From positions 1,653,486 to 1,717,485 of the forward strand of contig JAJVDF010000002.1 of assembly GCA_022410635.1 (NCBI GenBank): DNA of 64,000 bases. The letters run 5' to 3'. Shown here piece after piece: positions 53,767 to 64,000 of the stretch (position 1 is the stretch's first letter; each line of letters begins with the position of its first letter). This stretch comes from Tretioscincus oriximinensis. Lineage: Eukaryota > Chordata > Lepidosauria > Squamata > Gymnophthalmidae. Both the position numbers and the translations under genes were made by a program. Below the pieces are notes generated by a model. The model ran no database searches. It had not been told where the DNA came from and saw only the letters and a list, made by a program, of their open reading frames with translations.

Positions 53767-54199
53767 ATGGTGAGAAAGATGGTTCTTATTAACAATCAGG
53801 GGACTTCAGCTTTTCCATTTCACTTTCAACAGCCATGAAATGGCCACTGTAAGCAGAAAGGGGGGAAGAGGGAACCGATTAGCCGTTCTTAGCAGCCATT
53901 TCAGTTTTGGCAGCCAACAGCTATTCCACGGGGGTAGAAAAGGGAGCAACGGATAGAGAACTACTTAATCAGTTTGCCAATGTCCACAACTACCTGCTGA
54001 TCAGCTGTGGGGAAGACAATGAATGACTGCCTAATTAAGACGTCCTCCACNGCTCTTCCTCTCTCTCCTACTGGACTGCTGATTGGTAGCATTTTTCATA
54101 ACAAAAAAAAAACCCCTTCATATTTTCTTTGTTATTAGAGAGGGATAGAAAAAAATTCNTGCAGGCCCTTGGGATTCCTCTCCAACCCAAAGGGAACAT

Positions 54200-54245
54200 A
54201 TCACAACAATAACAATAATAACAACAACAACAACAACATTTATTG
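54200..54245. repeat. (AAC)n/(AAT)n microsatellite
   Basis: ATCACAACAATAACAATAAT followed by AACAACAACAACAACAAC. It could be the tail of an unrecognised SINE. Confidence 0.85.
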
Positions 54246-54269
54246 TTGTTCTCTAACATTTCACCAAAG

Positions 54270-54765
54270 AGTAGAACGCAAAGCTTTTGTTGCTTTCTCC
54301 ACAGCAGATACCTTGTGAAATAGGCAGGGCTGACAGGGTCCTAAAGAACTGTGGCTGGCCCAAGGTCAGCCAGCTGGCTTCATGGTTGAGTGTGGAATTG
54401 AACCAGAAGACTATTAAAGGAGGAGGACGACGACAACAATAATGATAACGATGACAATGCCAAAAACAGGGTTCTTATTCCCCANGTTTCTCACCCAAAG
54501 GGACTCAAAGCAGCTTACAACTTATTTTTTCCCACAGGCTTATATTTTATCTTTTCCACCATGCTGTTATGGTTCCTATTTATCTAACTGCAATTTCTTG
54601 CTTTCAAATAGCTGGGTTGGGTAGAGATGAGGCCAGTAGGGGGAGCACACCCCTCTCCATGGCTGACACAGAGCAAATCGACATCCCTACTGAAATACCA
54701 GGGCCCTCAACCACTCTACCACTAGAGTCCAACACTCTAACCATTACACTAAACTGGCTCTTGAA
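54270..54765 (-). mobile_element. SINE-A interrupted by SINE-B (54436-54722)
   Basis: SINE-A parts: 54270-54410 (AAAGCTTTTGTTGCTTTCTC, GCCCAAGGTCAGCCAGCTGG, GGAATTGAACCAGAAGAC) and 54724-54765 (GAGTCCAACACTCTAACCAT, TACACTAAACTGGCTCTT). Between them is a reversed SINE-B: GGGTTCTTATTCCCCANGTT, AGGCCAGTAGGGGGAGCACA, GGGCCCTCAACCACTCTACC, with a GGAGGACGACGACAACAATA tail at its left. Both are in minus orientation. Confidence 0.75.
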
Positions 54766-54767
54766 AC

Positions 54768-55440
54768 AAATGTTATTTATTTATTGGTTCATCCATTCAT
54801 CTATGCTTATATCTCCCCCTATACTTTAAATGCCCCAGGGCAGTTAACAATAAAAGCAAGAACACAAAATCAATATTTAAAAACACTTCCTGAGAGTGAG
54901 TAAATTGTTCCTTCAACCAAAGGCCAGATTAAAGAGGTGAGTCTCCAAAAAAATTCTAAATAAATACAGCGATGATGATTGATGCCCCCACCACCGAGGA
55001 AGAGGTTTAGGGGTCACCATAGACAAGGCTGTGACCTGAGAGACTGTTACTAAGAGAGGCGATACAAGCAGGAGAGCCTCCTCTGCAGATCTTAAGGTTG
55101 GACAGGTTGATATAGGAGAAGGCTTTCCTTTGGATATTTGGGACCCATATCATTTAGCACCTTATTAAGTTAAAGTTAGCACCTTGAATTGGGCTCAATA
55201 GCAAACTGGTAATCAGTGCAGCATTTTCAAGACTAGCATGATGCAAGTCCAGCCAGCTGTTCCAGTAAGCAGTCTAACTCTTTAATTCTTTAATTCTTTG
55301 CGTTCTTTAACAGCTGCAGCTTCTGAACCATTTTCAAGGGAAACCCAAGATAGAGGGCATTGCAATAATACAATCGGAAAGTTATCAGAGTGAAGATTAC
55401 TGTGAGCAGATCGGCGTATATGATGACTGGAAAAATCAGA
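54768..55440 (-). mobile_element. L2/CR1-superfamily LINE, longest copy (about 670 bp)
   Basis: Running leftwards on the minus strand: the reverse-transcriptase remnant LLTVIFTLITFRLYYCNALY with a shifted LGFPLKMVQKLQLL, then the C-terminal and UTR blocks (CCTTTGGATATTTGGGACCC, AAAGAGGTGAGTCTCCAAAA), and the tail ATCTCCCCCTATACTTTAAA. The LDYCNALY-like motif places it near L2/CR1 clades. Multiple stops. Confidence 0.75.
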
Positions 55441-55445
55441 ATCTT

Positions 55446-55616
55446 GGGCCCAATCCACACGCACCTTATCCTAGGCTACACCTTGGAATAGGAGCCTGCC
55501 ATCCACATGCTAGTGTAGATTGGGGCCTGCCACAGTCTACACTGGCANGATGGATAGCCAAGCTCTGCCCCAAGATGTTACCCAGAATAAGGGACTTGGA
55601 TAGGCCAACAGAACAC
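55446..55616. mobile_element. MITE-like element, third copy
   Basis: Left TGGGCCCAATCCACACGCAC, TATCCTAGGCTACACCTTGG, GCCATCCACATGCTAGTGTA. An inner inverted pair (CTAGTGTAGATTGGGGCC / CCACAGTCTACACTGGC) is present. The right end is CCCAGAATAAGGGACTTGGA. It is the same family as 21484-21666. Confidence 0.55.
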
Positions 55617-56252
55617 TCAAAAGATTTTGAAACTCTATTGAACATATTTTTGCCATAAGGGCCGTACTTTCTTCCAAAACGAATTTCCACAAAATCATTC
55701 TGCCCTATTATCTCTTTTAAAAAAATATTTAAAACATTATTTCGCAAATCATATGTGTTATTTTCTTCCATCACGCTTCACTTTGGTGAAGGGTGAAATA
55801 TAACTCTTTTAAATAAGCAAAATAAATAAAGTAAATAAGATGCAAAATATGGTACTTCATTATCATGTGTTTTCTTTTGTGTAATTTTAATGACCACGTT
55901 TTAAAATGATGTTCACAGTAGTTTAATTTTGGAGGGGAAATAGAAGATATTGCCACGCTCCGTGATACATCAGCAAAAAAAGAAAGAGATNGTGTAAATT
56001 TCGCAACCACAAATTTATTCATCTGGCATTATTCATGAAATTGTTCTGACCAGTATGTTGTTGCTAAGAAAACTACACGGATGGATTCACGTAGCCACCA
56101 GGAGACGAAGTTAAAAAAACGAAGTTAAAAAACGCATTTGATGTTTGCCACCACTCCCATGTTAACTTAAGGCTGCCATGCTGCTCCCCCAACAAACTCC
56201 CTAGTAATATCATCACATGACGAGCCCCATAAGACATTGCTGCATTTGCCTG

Positions 56253-56305
56253 ACTACAATCCCCTGCATTCTCTGTGAGACTGCCTACAATTCCCAAGCA
56301 TTCTC
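56253..56305 (+). promoter_or_regulatory. Pair of ZNF143/SBS-like motifs
   Basis: ACTACAATCCCCTGCATTCT (56253-56272) and CCTACAATTCCCAAGCATTC (56284-56303) both resemble the ACTACAATTCCCAGCATGC-type motif bound by ZNF143. They lie 31 bp apart on the same strand. The surroundings have no CpG island, so this may be coincidence or transposon-derived. Confidence 0.25.
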
Positions 56306-57537
56306 TGCAAGCCAAGAGCCAGTGAACTTTTACAATTCGCCTCAAAATCTCACAAGATTTGCCAAGTTTGCATTGCTGAAAGTCCCCAGAAAGGTTTCTT
56401 TTGGACTTTACAAAATGCCTGCTGTTGAATCGCACAAATGGACAATTTACCAAGTGGATCGCTATACATGCATGACTTCATGCGGTGAATTGAAGGTGAT
56501 ATTGCATCGAACCTGCTTGAAATCATGCGTGGGGACATGGCCCACATTAATTCTTGGATGTGAAACCATCTGCAAATAGCAGGGATGTGGGATACCCAAA
56601 GAATATCCAAAAAGCATCAATAGCTGATCAAGTCCTTACTATTGCCATTAAAATTATGCAGAAATGTCCACTTGGGCATGAACTGAATGGTTAATTTTTA
56701 CTTTATCTTAATATCCAGCTCCTTACATTAATACCTTTCAATTGCTTTGGCTAATACCTTTCAATTGCTTTGAAATATCTCCTCCTTCAACTTAGGAAAA
56801 GATGAAGAACTGGGAAGTGAGTTAAAATGGTATAGATGCTGGGGGTTTCCTCACCCCCTTTTCCAGTTAATTTTTTGTGAAACACATTAAGAATGTGATT
56901 CAGGATCTTTTAAATAAAGATCATCAAATGTCCTCTGCATAGCCATTTTCAGGCCTCCACTTTCAAAAGCTGAGTTGGACGTTCTGGGATAATGTTGTTT
57001 GCATTCCTAGCTATTACAGACTCAGTTCTTCTGTGTCTCTGTGTCTCACTCATGAAATTTTTACACTGGTATCTGGCTTCATGAATAGTTCACANGAAGC
57101 CAACCCATCACTCCCAAACTGGGTGCGTGCTTTGAACACTTTCAAAAAGAGAATGTGGGAGAACAAGATGTGGTTGTCAACCCTCTATTAACTTAAATTG
57201 CATTACATTTAGAAAGTTGCTGATAATTAAGCCTCTTTGACAAGGAATGAAACCACACTGCATATCTCTCCTGCAGCAGGCACAGTAACGGATGGTTTGC
57301 CTCTTACTGCTATCTAGAAATATTTAATACGTCCAAGGCACTGGCAGTCTCCACTGACTTCCCTGAATGAGAGTTAATGAGACAAGAGCAATATGGTATG
57401 AAGGAACAAGAACCCAGTCAAAACCTTTCCATTCTGATTGTGCTTTAAATCCCTGCCTAGGTCCTCTGTGCTTGGAGAGACAGATAAGATTCTTCTAAAC
57501 AAGTTGGGAGCAAGGAATTGCCTTTGTCTTTTGCTTA

Positions 57538-57620
57538 AGAATTTATTATATTTATTTGAAAACTTATGTTCCACCTTTCACTGAAAGGTCCCTGGGCAAC
57601 AACAAAATGCTAAAGAACAC
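57538..57620 (-). mobile_element. L2-like LINE or SINE-A tail
   Basis: TTTATTATATTTATTTGAAA, CTTATGTTCCACCTTTCACT, GAAAGGTCCCTGGGCAACAA. Only the terminal 80 bp are recognisable. Confidence 0.5.
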
Positions 57621-58194
57621 TGAAGACTATAAAATGCACACAAAAATATAACCCACCCATTCTCCCTCCCTAGCAGGAAAAGCTATTTCCTCTAGCAAAA
57701 ACGGCCTTGGTTCGTTTACCGTAGAACAACAGAAGCAATTGGGGCAAGTTGTTTCAAAACATGTCCATTTACTCACAGATTCTCTTAAAATGGATTGAAA
57801 GTGGATTATGTGTGACCAAGGATCAAGTTTTAATGGCCAGAGCTCATTGCATGCAACGGGTTTGTATACTAATTAGAGTCTAAGACACAGATTAGGGTTG
57901 ACACAAAAGAACAAATCAAAGGATAAAGGATGATTTGTGGAACACCTTAAATATTTAATTAAATGATTCATTATTTTCTACAGCTGTGTAACAATTACAA
58001 GACAATGTGATGTGCTTTTTATACCAACAGCACCTTATGTGATTTTTAATCAAATGTAGATTGTTGCCCAATCAAAAAAATAGTAAAATTTAATTCTTCA
58101 TATCAAAAAGGCTAATTTAAGAAGCCCTCCTCTTACATTCTAATAAGGGAACAACAATGTTCCTTTCCAGCTTATCTACATCAACGAGTCTAGA

Positions 58195-58440
58195 ACTATA
58201 TGAGGCAGTTTTATTCTGAATCAGACTACTGGATCATGCAGTTCATTGCTGTCTACAGACAAGCATAGGAATGAGTAAAGTCTAATGGTGGAACAATCTG
58301 CCTGGAAAACAGAGGGTTGCCAATTCAGTATCCAACCTTTCCCCACAAGGCAAACCACTTCTGTAACTCAACCCAAAAAGTATCCATGGAGGTACTTAAC
58401 TTAATCAGGAGTCAGCCATGATTATAGTACTAAAAAACAA
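58195..58440 (+). mobile_element. Sauria-like SINE, degraded
   Basis: TCTGCCTGGAAAACAGAGGG, CCCACAAGGCAAACCACTTC and AAAAAGTATCCATGGAGG correspond block by block to 63150-63310. The upstream TGAATCAGACTACTGGATCA may belong to another retroposon. Confidence 0.45.
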
Positions 58441-59164
58441 TGACATATGGATTAGCAATGAGTCCACATAAAGGTTTTATCCGGCTCTTCCTTAAGATGC
58501 TGAGAAATGACCCTAAGGCATTTTGCATTTGTAGTTGAAAGACAGGATGTACAGTAAATGTTATATGATCCATCACTGAGCCACAGTTCTTCCCTTCACT
58601 CTGGCCACTTCTGCTTTAAAAACTCAAAGTCTTACACATCATATCTCTACAGGAACTGCTATGGACTGAAATGTCTGCAGGCAAAGCATTTGTTTTGTCA
58701 CTTAGCTATAGAGCAGGAAATATGAAATCTTCAAAACGCTAGTTTAAGTTATTCAAACTGATATCTCTCTACATTGTCCGAATGTAAAGTGATATTTTTT
58801 TTTCATCAATACAAATAATTAAAGAAGTGTATTCTAACCACATCTGCTTGTATCCTCTTTCTTCGATACGTACATGGTGTATCTTTCATGGGTGGAGGGG
58901 AGAGAAGACAGATTTGTTCACTTAATGAAGCGTGACACATCTTAGAATTTCAGGAAGAAGGAGCAAATGGGAAATACATGTCTGAGTCTCTTAGATAAAA
59001 TCATGCTATCGGACAAAACGCATTGATTTTAGGAAAGAATAGAATATATACATTCATTTCTTTACTTTCTAAGCTTACATAATAAATAATTGAAATAATT
59101 ATTTGAGAACTTGATGTAGTCTGGGTAGCTTTCAAACAACCCTTTTTAAAAATAAAAATAAGTT

Positions 59165-59415
59165 ATGATAGCAATATAGAAAATATAATAAAACAACTAA
59201 TGAAATTATTCACCTGATACCTGAAAGAATATAAGGATAATGACAGGCAGACCTCTGAACAACTGCTGTAGAGTCTGAATGCCCACACTAAGAAGGCTCT
59301 TTCCTTTGTAACCACCCACTTAACTCCATTTGGGGAGTGTGAGAACAGGGCTTCATTTGCAGATTCCAGATCATGAGTAAAAGATGTCCAGAGTAACATA
59401 CTTTCAGGTAACATA
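59165..59415 (-). mobile_element. Diverged L2-like LINE C-terminus
   Basis: The minus strand reads KERAFLVWAFRLYSSCSEVC then LSLYSFRYQVNNFI, which aligns with FSVVAPRL…[10 protein letters not shown] of the 30.2-kb copy. More diverged than the others. Confidence 0.5.
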
Positions 59416-60159
59416 GTCCCAAACCCAAAATTAAATTCCCCTCAAAATATTAGCATAATATTCAAGATACACAATCCACGCTAACAGCTAGCATGTAGCA
59501 CAACTAGAATTTTTGAATTGTTTCTAAAAGTACTGCAATGCCCCACAGCAATTTAAACAATATGTTGAAAGAATGTGATTTTGGCCAAGTAATCCTCTTC
59601 CAAATAAAGACCTGCTGGTATATGTCACAGCTGATACAAGGTGCTCTGAGCCACTAAAGGCATTCGAGACAAATGGCTGGATTTTTGATGCCAACACTGA
59701 TTTATTTTAACAGAGCTTTGCAAGCTATGAAAATGGTTGGATTAATAAGTACCTTGTGAANCTGAAGACTCAGAGAAAGTGCAACCACATCTAGATCAGC
59801 TTGAGAACATATGAACCATCAATCAACAGTACTTTTATCTTGTCTAGATTTAGTGTCAGCTTACCACAGTTAGCCCATGTGGCACTTGCTGATATTCCTT
59901 ATCAGTAAGTGCATTTGTGCCTCTCTTTGAGTAAAACAGAAGGCCCTGCCTACAGAGGGTATGGTCTNCCCACATAAGACACAGCATAATCCAGATCAGA
60001 GGAGGACCTTGGAACACATCTGCATTCCTACTGGTTCAGCAATAGTTCTCAATATCAAGGACTACTGGAAATCCAGATCAGAAGGCCTGTGGTCTGTGTT
60101 CCAGATTTTGTTGATGTATTAAAATGCACCCCAAAACTACTCTCCGAGCAATACTAAGA

Positions 60160-60440
60160 CATAGCTTTCCAGGGTTCTCTGACCTTAGTATAAAGACCAG
60201 TCTGTACCAGTACTATTGGAGCTTGGCATGGTCCAGCAGGTCTTACTACCAGTACTACTGGAGCCTGGCATGGTCTCCCTGTAATACCATTTGCAGGGAG
60301 TAATGAATAGGAGCATCTTTTGGTTTCCTCTGTTCGGACTGCCAGGTGCATCTGGTGGCCCTCTNTGTGACACAGAATGCTGGACTTGATGGGCTGTGGC
60401 CTGATCCAGTATGGCTCCTCTTATGTTCTTATGTACTAGT
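60160..60440 (-). mobile_element. CR1 LINE 3' end with duplicated 3' UTR segment
   Basis: Right end CTTATGTTCTTATGTA (octamer tail). GATGGGCTGTGGCCTGATCC and ATACCATTTGCAGGGAGTAA are present. 60211-60275 contains two tandem copies of a roughly 40-bp segment (CCAGTACTATTGGAGCTTGG, then CCAGTACTACTGGAGCCTGG). Confidence 0.75.
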
Positions 60441-60744
60441 CCAGAGCACTAAGTGGAATCATGTTGAGGCAGTGATATAGGCCGTCCACCACATTCCATG
60501 ATCATCATCAGCATACTGANTATACTGTAGCCAAATTTCCAATGATCTGCCCCAGTGGTTTCATGTAGATGTTAGGTAGCNTGGGCAAACAGAATAGAAC
60601 CCAAAGGCATATTGTTAAAACGTGTTTCTTCCAACANCATGGAGTTACTAATGGTCTAAACCGAAATATCTTCATTGAAGAATATTGTATATTAAAAAAA
60701 TAGTTTTCAAAAGGAATGTTAGGTAGGTGTGGCATTAGAGAGAA

Positions 60745-60955
60745 GGGAACATAAGAACATAAGGGGAGCCTGCTGAATCGGGGCACAGTCCATCTAGTCC
60801 AGCATTCTGTCTCACTCAATTGTACCTGGGCAGTCTCAAGCAGAAGATGGCAAAACCTTAATCTGTTCTTGACACCCTGCAAATGGTATTTCAGGAATAC
60901 TACCTGCTTTTCCCACCCCAATAGCCACGGAGACAACTGTCTTCATGAATGTATC
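60745..60955 (-). mobile_element. CR1 LINE 3' end
   Basis: GGAACATAAGAACATAAGGG, CCATCTAGTCCAGCATTCTG, ACCTGGGCAGTCTCAAGCAG, CCTGCAAATGGTATTTCAGG. Confidence 0.78.
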
Positions 60956-62729
60956 TAAGATGCTACTTGCTGCAGACTATGGCCTGATTAGCACATGGAC
61001 TGGAGAATAATCCAAGCAACTAGCAGGAACAGCGATTTTACATTGCTACTAGCTTCAGTCATTCCAAAAATGTACTTGGCATAGTTTGTTTTTAAGTAGT
61101 CCACAATTATCACTGATCTGTGGAAGCATTTCTGCATACAGTGTGAATGGTGAATTCCAGGCCTTTCATGCTTAAACATTCCTGAAGTTTTCCCACACAT
61201 ACACATATTGGTCATAATTGGGGGGAAATATCTTTCATGCTATATACCATAGCATGCAAAGCATGTTTTCATCTAATCATGATAAGAATAGACCACCAGG
61301 CATGTCTGGACATAGAAGCCTAGAATGCACCATTTCTTGTTCTTGGGATAGAAATAGGAACGCTTCTGCCTCAAAAATGTGGATGGATAGATTTGGATAG
61401 CCAATTTCCAACCTACCAGAAAATTAATCTGCAGCATGTGGGCACAAGGGGAAACCAATGTTCATTTTGTTCATGAAGAAATGGCTCCTGTTTGTATGAA
61501 ATGTGCAAGATCGCAAGTATATGGCTGCTGCCTGCCAACTCTTGTAATCTCAAAGCATTGGTTATTTTGGCTAAGACTAATGATTCAATGATACTTGTAG
61601 GCGTTCAGAATTTTTTCTGTCTATTGTTATATTTTATGGTAGTTATCATTTTAAACAATATTATTGGTGGTTGGTGATTTTTAAGCTACGCTGAACTTTA
61701 GCTGGACAAAACATGGCTAGAAAATTTATGCTTTATCCCTTTGTTGACAAACAGAAATGAAAAATGGGATCTGAGTTCAACAGGNAAGTTCTTGACAAAG
61801 TGAGGCTATTAGTCAGCCTCTTGGAAAAATTCAGTAAGCATTTTGTGATTTTTACCTTTCGAAAGCAAATAGATTTATTTTGCCATACTTTTTTTCTGGT
61901 CTACTGCTCACTCCTTTGGATCTATTTTCTAAGTTGGCAGTGACTGACAGAGAGAGAGTACACTTATACACTCACCCACAAGTACAAAGGGAAAAAATCA
62001 GGAGGCTGGGAGAGCTGAAAAGCTTGTCACACAATCAATCTGTTGGACTTAAATGAACCATAAGTCTCTTGTTTGCTTTTACTTTAATGCATCACCTGGC
62101 TGACTGTAGATCGTTGTTTTAATAAAGCTTCTTTTAAAGTTGGTTTATATTGTTGCTTTTGCATTTTTATTGCAGTTTAGTGATGGCTTTGCAAACCCTC
62201 CCNCCCTGGAATTTAAAAAATTAGGGATATAAACATGGTACCCAGTTCTCAACAACAACAAAATGATCAGGTTCCAATTTCACCTTCTGGCAGAATTTCT
62301 TTCCAGATTTTTNAAAAAATTATTTTATTAATTTAGTTTTATTTCTAGATACAAANTAACAAAAAAAAAGTAGTTTAGTAATATAAATTAACAAACATTT
62401 CTTTCCGGTTTTATGGCTCTTAGTTGCATTTCTGCCTGCTTTTTATGCCTTTTTTCAGGATGACAAGTGTTGCAGCAGGGCTGGCAGTAGCAGTAGTAAG
62501 GGGGAGCAAGACAGGGCTATGTTCCTACTGAAAACGGGGCTTACTNGAGAGTGTAGTCCAAGCAGTAGGCGGCCTCTTCCATCCAGCCTGTGTGGGGTCC
62601 TGCCTTGTGCAATACAGCTCTCAGCCTGAACTACAGCTACAGTAGCCCAGGAGGGACAATGTCTCTTTAGCCAACCATCACCCAGTCCCATCCTTCGAAG
62701 TACAAGAAGATGGCTGGGGGATAAGAATA

Positions 62730-63062
62730 TAATAACTTAAGAGCCCTGCTGAATCGGGTTGCAGCCCATCTAGTCCAGCATTCTGTGGGCCACCAATTGC
62801 ACCTGGGCAGTCTGAACAGAAGAAGGCTATTCTCAACACCCTGCAAATGGTATTTCAGATATAAAACCTGTTGTTCCATCCTGGAGGCAGTATCAAGACA
62901 GCTATGCTAGTAGCTGTTTATACCCTCAATGTCCATGAAATTGTATAATCCTCTCTTAAAGCTATCCAGGCTGCTAGCTACCACCACCTCTTCTGGAAGT
63001 AAATTCCAAAGGCCAGTGACCCTCTGGGTGAAAAAAATATTTTCCCTTGTCTGTCCTATAAA
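62730..63062 (-). mobile_element. CR1 LINE 3' end with ORF2 terminus
   Basis: AACTTAAGAGCCCTGCTGAA, TCTAGTCCAGCATTCTGTGG, TGCAAATGGTATTTCAGATA, then CTCTTCTGGAAGTAAATTCC and CCCTCTGGGTGAAAAAAATA. In reverse the last two encode the [15 protein letters not shown] terminus as at 19.0 kb. Confidence 0.78.
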
Positions 63063-63149
63063 GAAGTACTTTTAAACAAGGATGTACAGTAAATAAATAT
63101 AAAGAACAACATACTGGTAGTTTGCTAGAGCTTTGTGTTAATTAAAATA

Positions 63150-63310
63150 ACCTGGAAAACAGAGGTTGCAGGTCTGATTCCCTGCCTTTCCCCAAAAATA
63201 GGCAGCAGCAAACCAGTACTGTAACTCTGCCAAGAAAACTACAAAGAGGCACCCATGACCTAGTGATACCCAAGAACAACAACCAGCATGGTTTAGAACA
63301 ATGACAAACT
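63150..63310 (+). mobile_element. Sauria-like SINE, degraded
   Basis: CCTGGAAAACAGAGGTTGCA, a B-box-like GGTCTGATTCCCTGCC, GCAGCAAACCAGTACTGTAA, CCAAGAAAACTACAAAGAGG, ending with CAAGAACAACAACCAG (ACAAC-type tail). Confidence 0.55.
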
Positions 63311-64000
63311 GGAGGTGGAGAAATAGAATACAGCCGATTTATGCTGCCTTGATATACAGCATGCATGTATAAGGACTAAATAAAAGTCTTAAAGCACTCA
63401 TANCATGTGCCAAACGTGGGGACAAACAAATTAATGATTTTTCAGCATGGAAGCTATTTGGTGCAGAGCACTGCTTTAAAATGTGCTGTATTGGGGGATT
63501 GTGAAAAGAAAACAAGGTCTTGCATACTTTGAACAAATTCCTTATTCATGACCTCATATGCTTCTTAGCACATGCAACCTTGCCTCTCTGCAATACTGCA
63601 GCCCAGTAGGAGTTGAAAGTAGAGTACATAAATAAATTTAGATCTTGTCCCTCCATTAAATAAAAAGCTTGCCTGCAGTTGTGAATTAGCTTTTTCTTTG
63701 TTCTCAAGTTCATGCAAAACACAAAAGCCACACTCAGCCAATTCTCATTCAGCAACAGCAAAAAGGAGGAAATATTTTGGCATGAAACCACACTTCCTGC
63801 AAACTGCAAAAAGCTTNCAAATTTTCACTGGGTTCATAACAGTGCTGTGGGCTGCTCCAAATCTATGCCTATATACTGCTCTGATCAAGCTTCCACCCTA
63901 CCAGTCTAGCAACCTTTATAGCCTTCCAAACACAAGGCCTCTTAGAATATTGCTTGACGTCTCAAGGCCTGGAGCCCAACTTCTTCTCTATAGAATGTAG

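Larger units (their letters stand above)
39987..64000 (-). other. RCOR1: RCOR1 intron 3, partial (no further exon found)
   Basis: Twenty-four kilobases upstream of exon 4 without a recognisable RCOR1 exon, consistent with the very long 5' introns of this gene. Repeats are listed separately. 41480-42020, 43560-44040, 46760-47190, 47420-48540, 49130-49460, 51730-52310, 52520-53340, 53780-54260, 55620-56200, 56600-57530, 57630-58190, 58450-59160, 59420-60150, 60960-62720 and 63320-64000 show nothing I can name. Confidence 0.7.

Noticed and set aside
56217..56579. Overlapping open frames on both strands (about 120 codons each)
   Set aside because: Both strands being open over the same stretch argues for composition rather than coding, and neither matches a family I know.

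Overview
The window is vertebrate, intron-rich nuclear DNA. All the coding sequence I can identify belongs to one gene read on the minus strand: RCOR1 (REST corepressor 1, CoREST). Eight consecutive exons lie between 39986 and 211. They correspond to exons 4 to 11 if the gene has the usual 12 exons. All eight have AG/GT splice sites and their phases join without a break. They encode the end of the ELM2 region, SANT1, the acidic/basic spacer, the LSD1-binding linker and helix, and SANT2. The last short exon should lie left of base 1. Exons 1-3 should lie right of base 64000, because I found no trace of them between 40 kb and 64 kb.

The repeats suggest a lepidosaur reptile, most likely a squamate; a gecko is possible but unproven. 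There are many CR1 and L2/CR1-superfamily LINE 3' ends, two abundant tRNA-headed SINE families (called SINE-A and SINE-B here), Sauria-like SINEs ending in an ACAAC-type tail, occasional L1 3' ends, and DNA transposon remnants of hAT, mariner and Helitron type. Single scattered N bases suggest a draft assembly.

Layout: 1-210 intron 11; 211-440 exon 11; 2582-2639 exon 10; 5945-6022 exon 9; 8568-8765 exon 8; 20854-20932 exon 7; 31959-32077 exon 6; 34152-34313 exon 5; 39934-39986 exon 4; 39987-64000 part of intron 3. The introns are mosaics of nested insertions. Clear nests are a 330-bp solo LTR inside an L2-like LINE (20.1 kb), a foldback element inside a hAT-like element (40.4 kb), a foldback element inside SINE-A (45.5 kb), and SINE-B inside SINE-A (54.4 kb).

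The most interesting non-coding signal is a family of short 'snapback' elements, with eight copies here. They share one constant end (…GGCTATTTCTCTGAAATT) and carry an inverted duplicate of themselves at the other end. The inversion junction differs between copies, and two copies have 13-14 bp target-site duplications. That looks like LINE- or Penelope-type retroposition rather than a classic MITE. Also notable are a nearly perfect spacer-free 170-bp palindrome at 10.6-10.8 kb, two Helitron-like elements, and a CpG-enriched segment near 42.0-42.4 kb inside intron 3. I see no second protein-coding gene I can defend and no RNA gene outside SINE heads.
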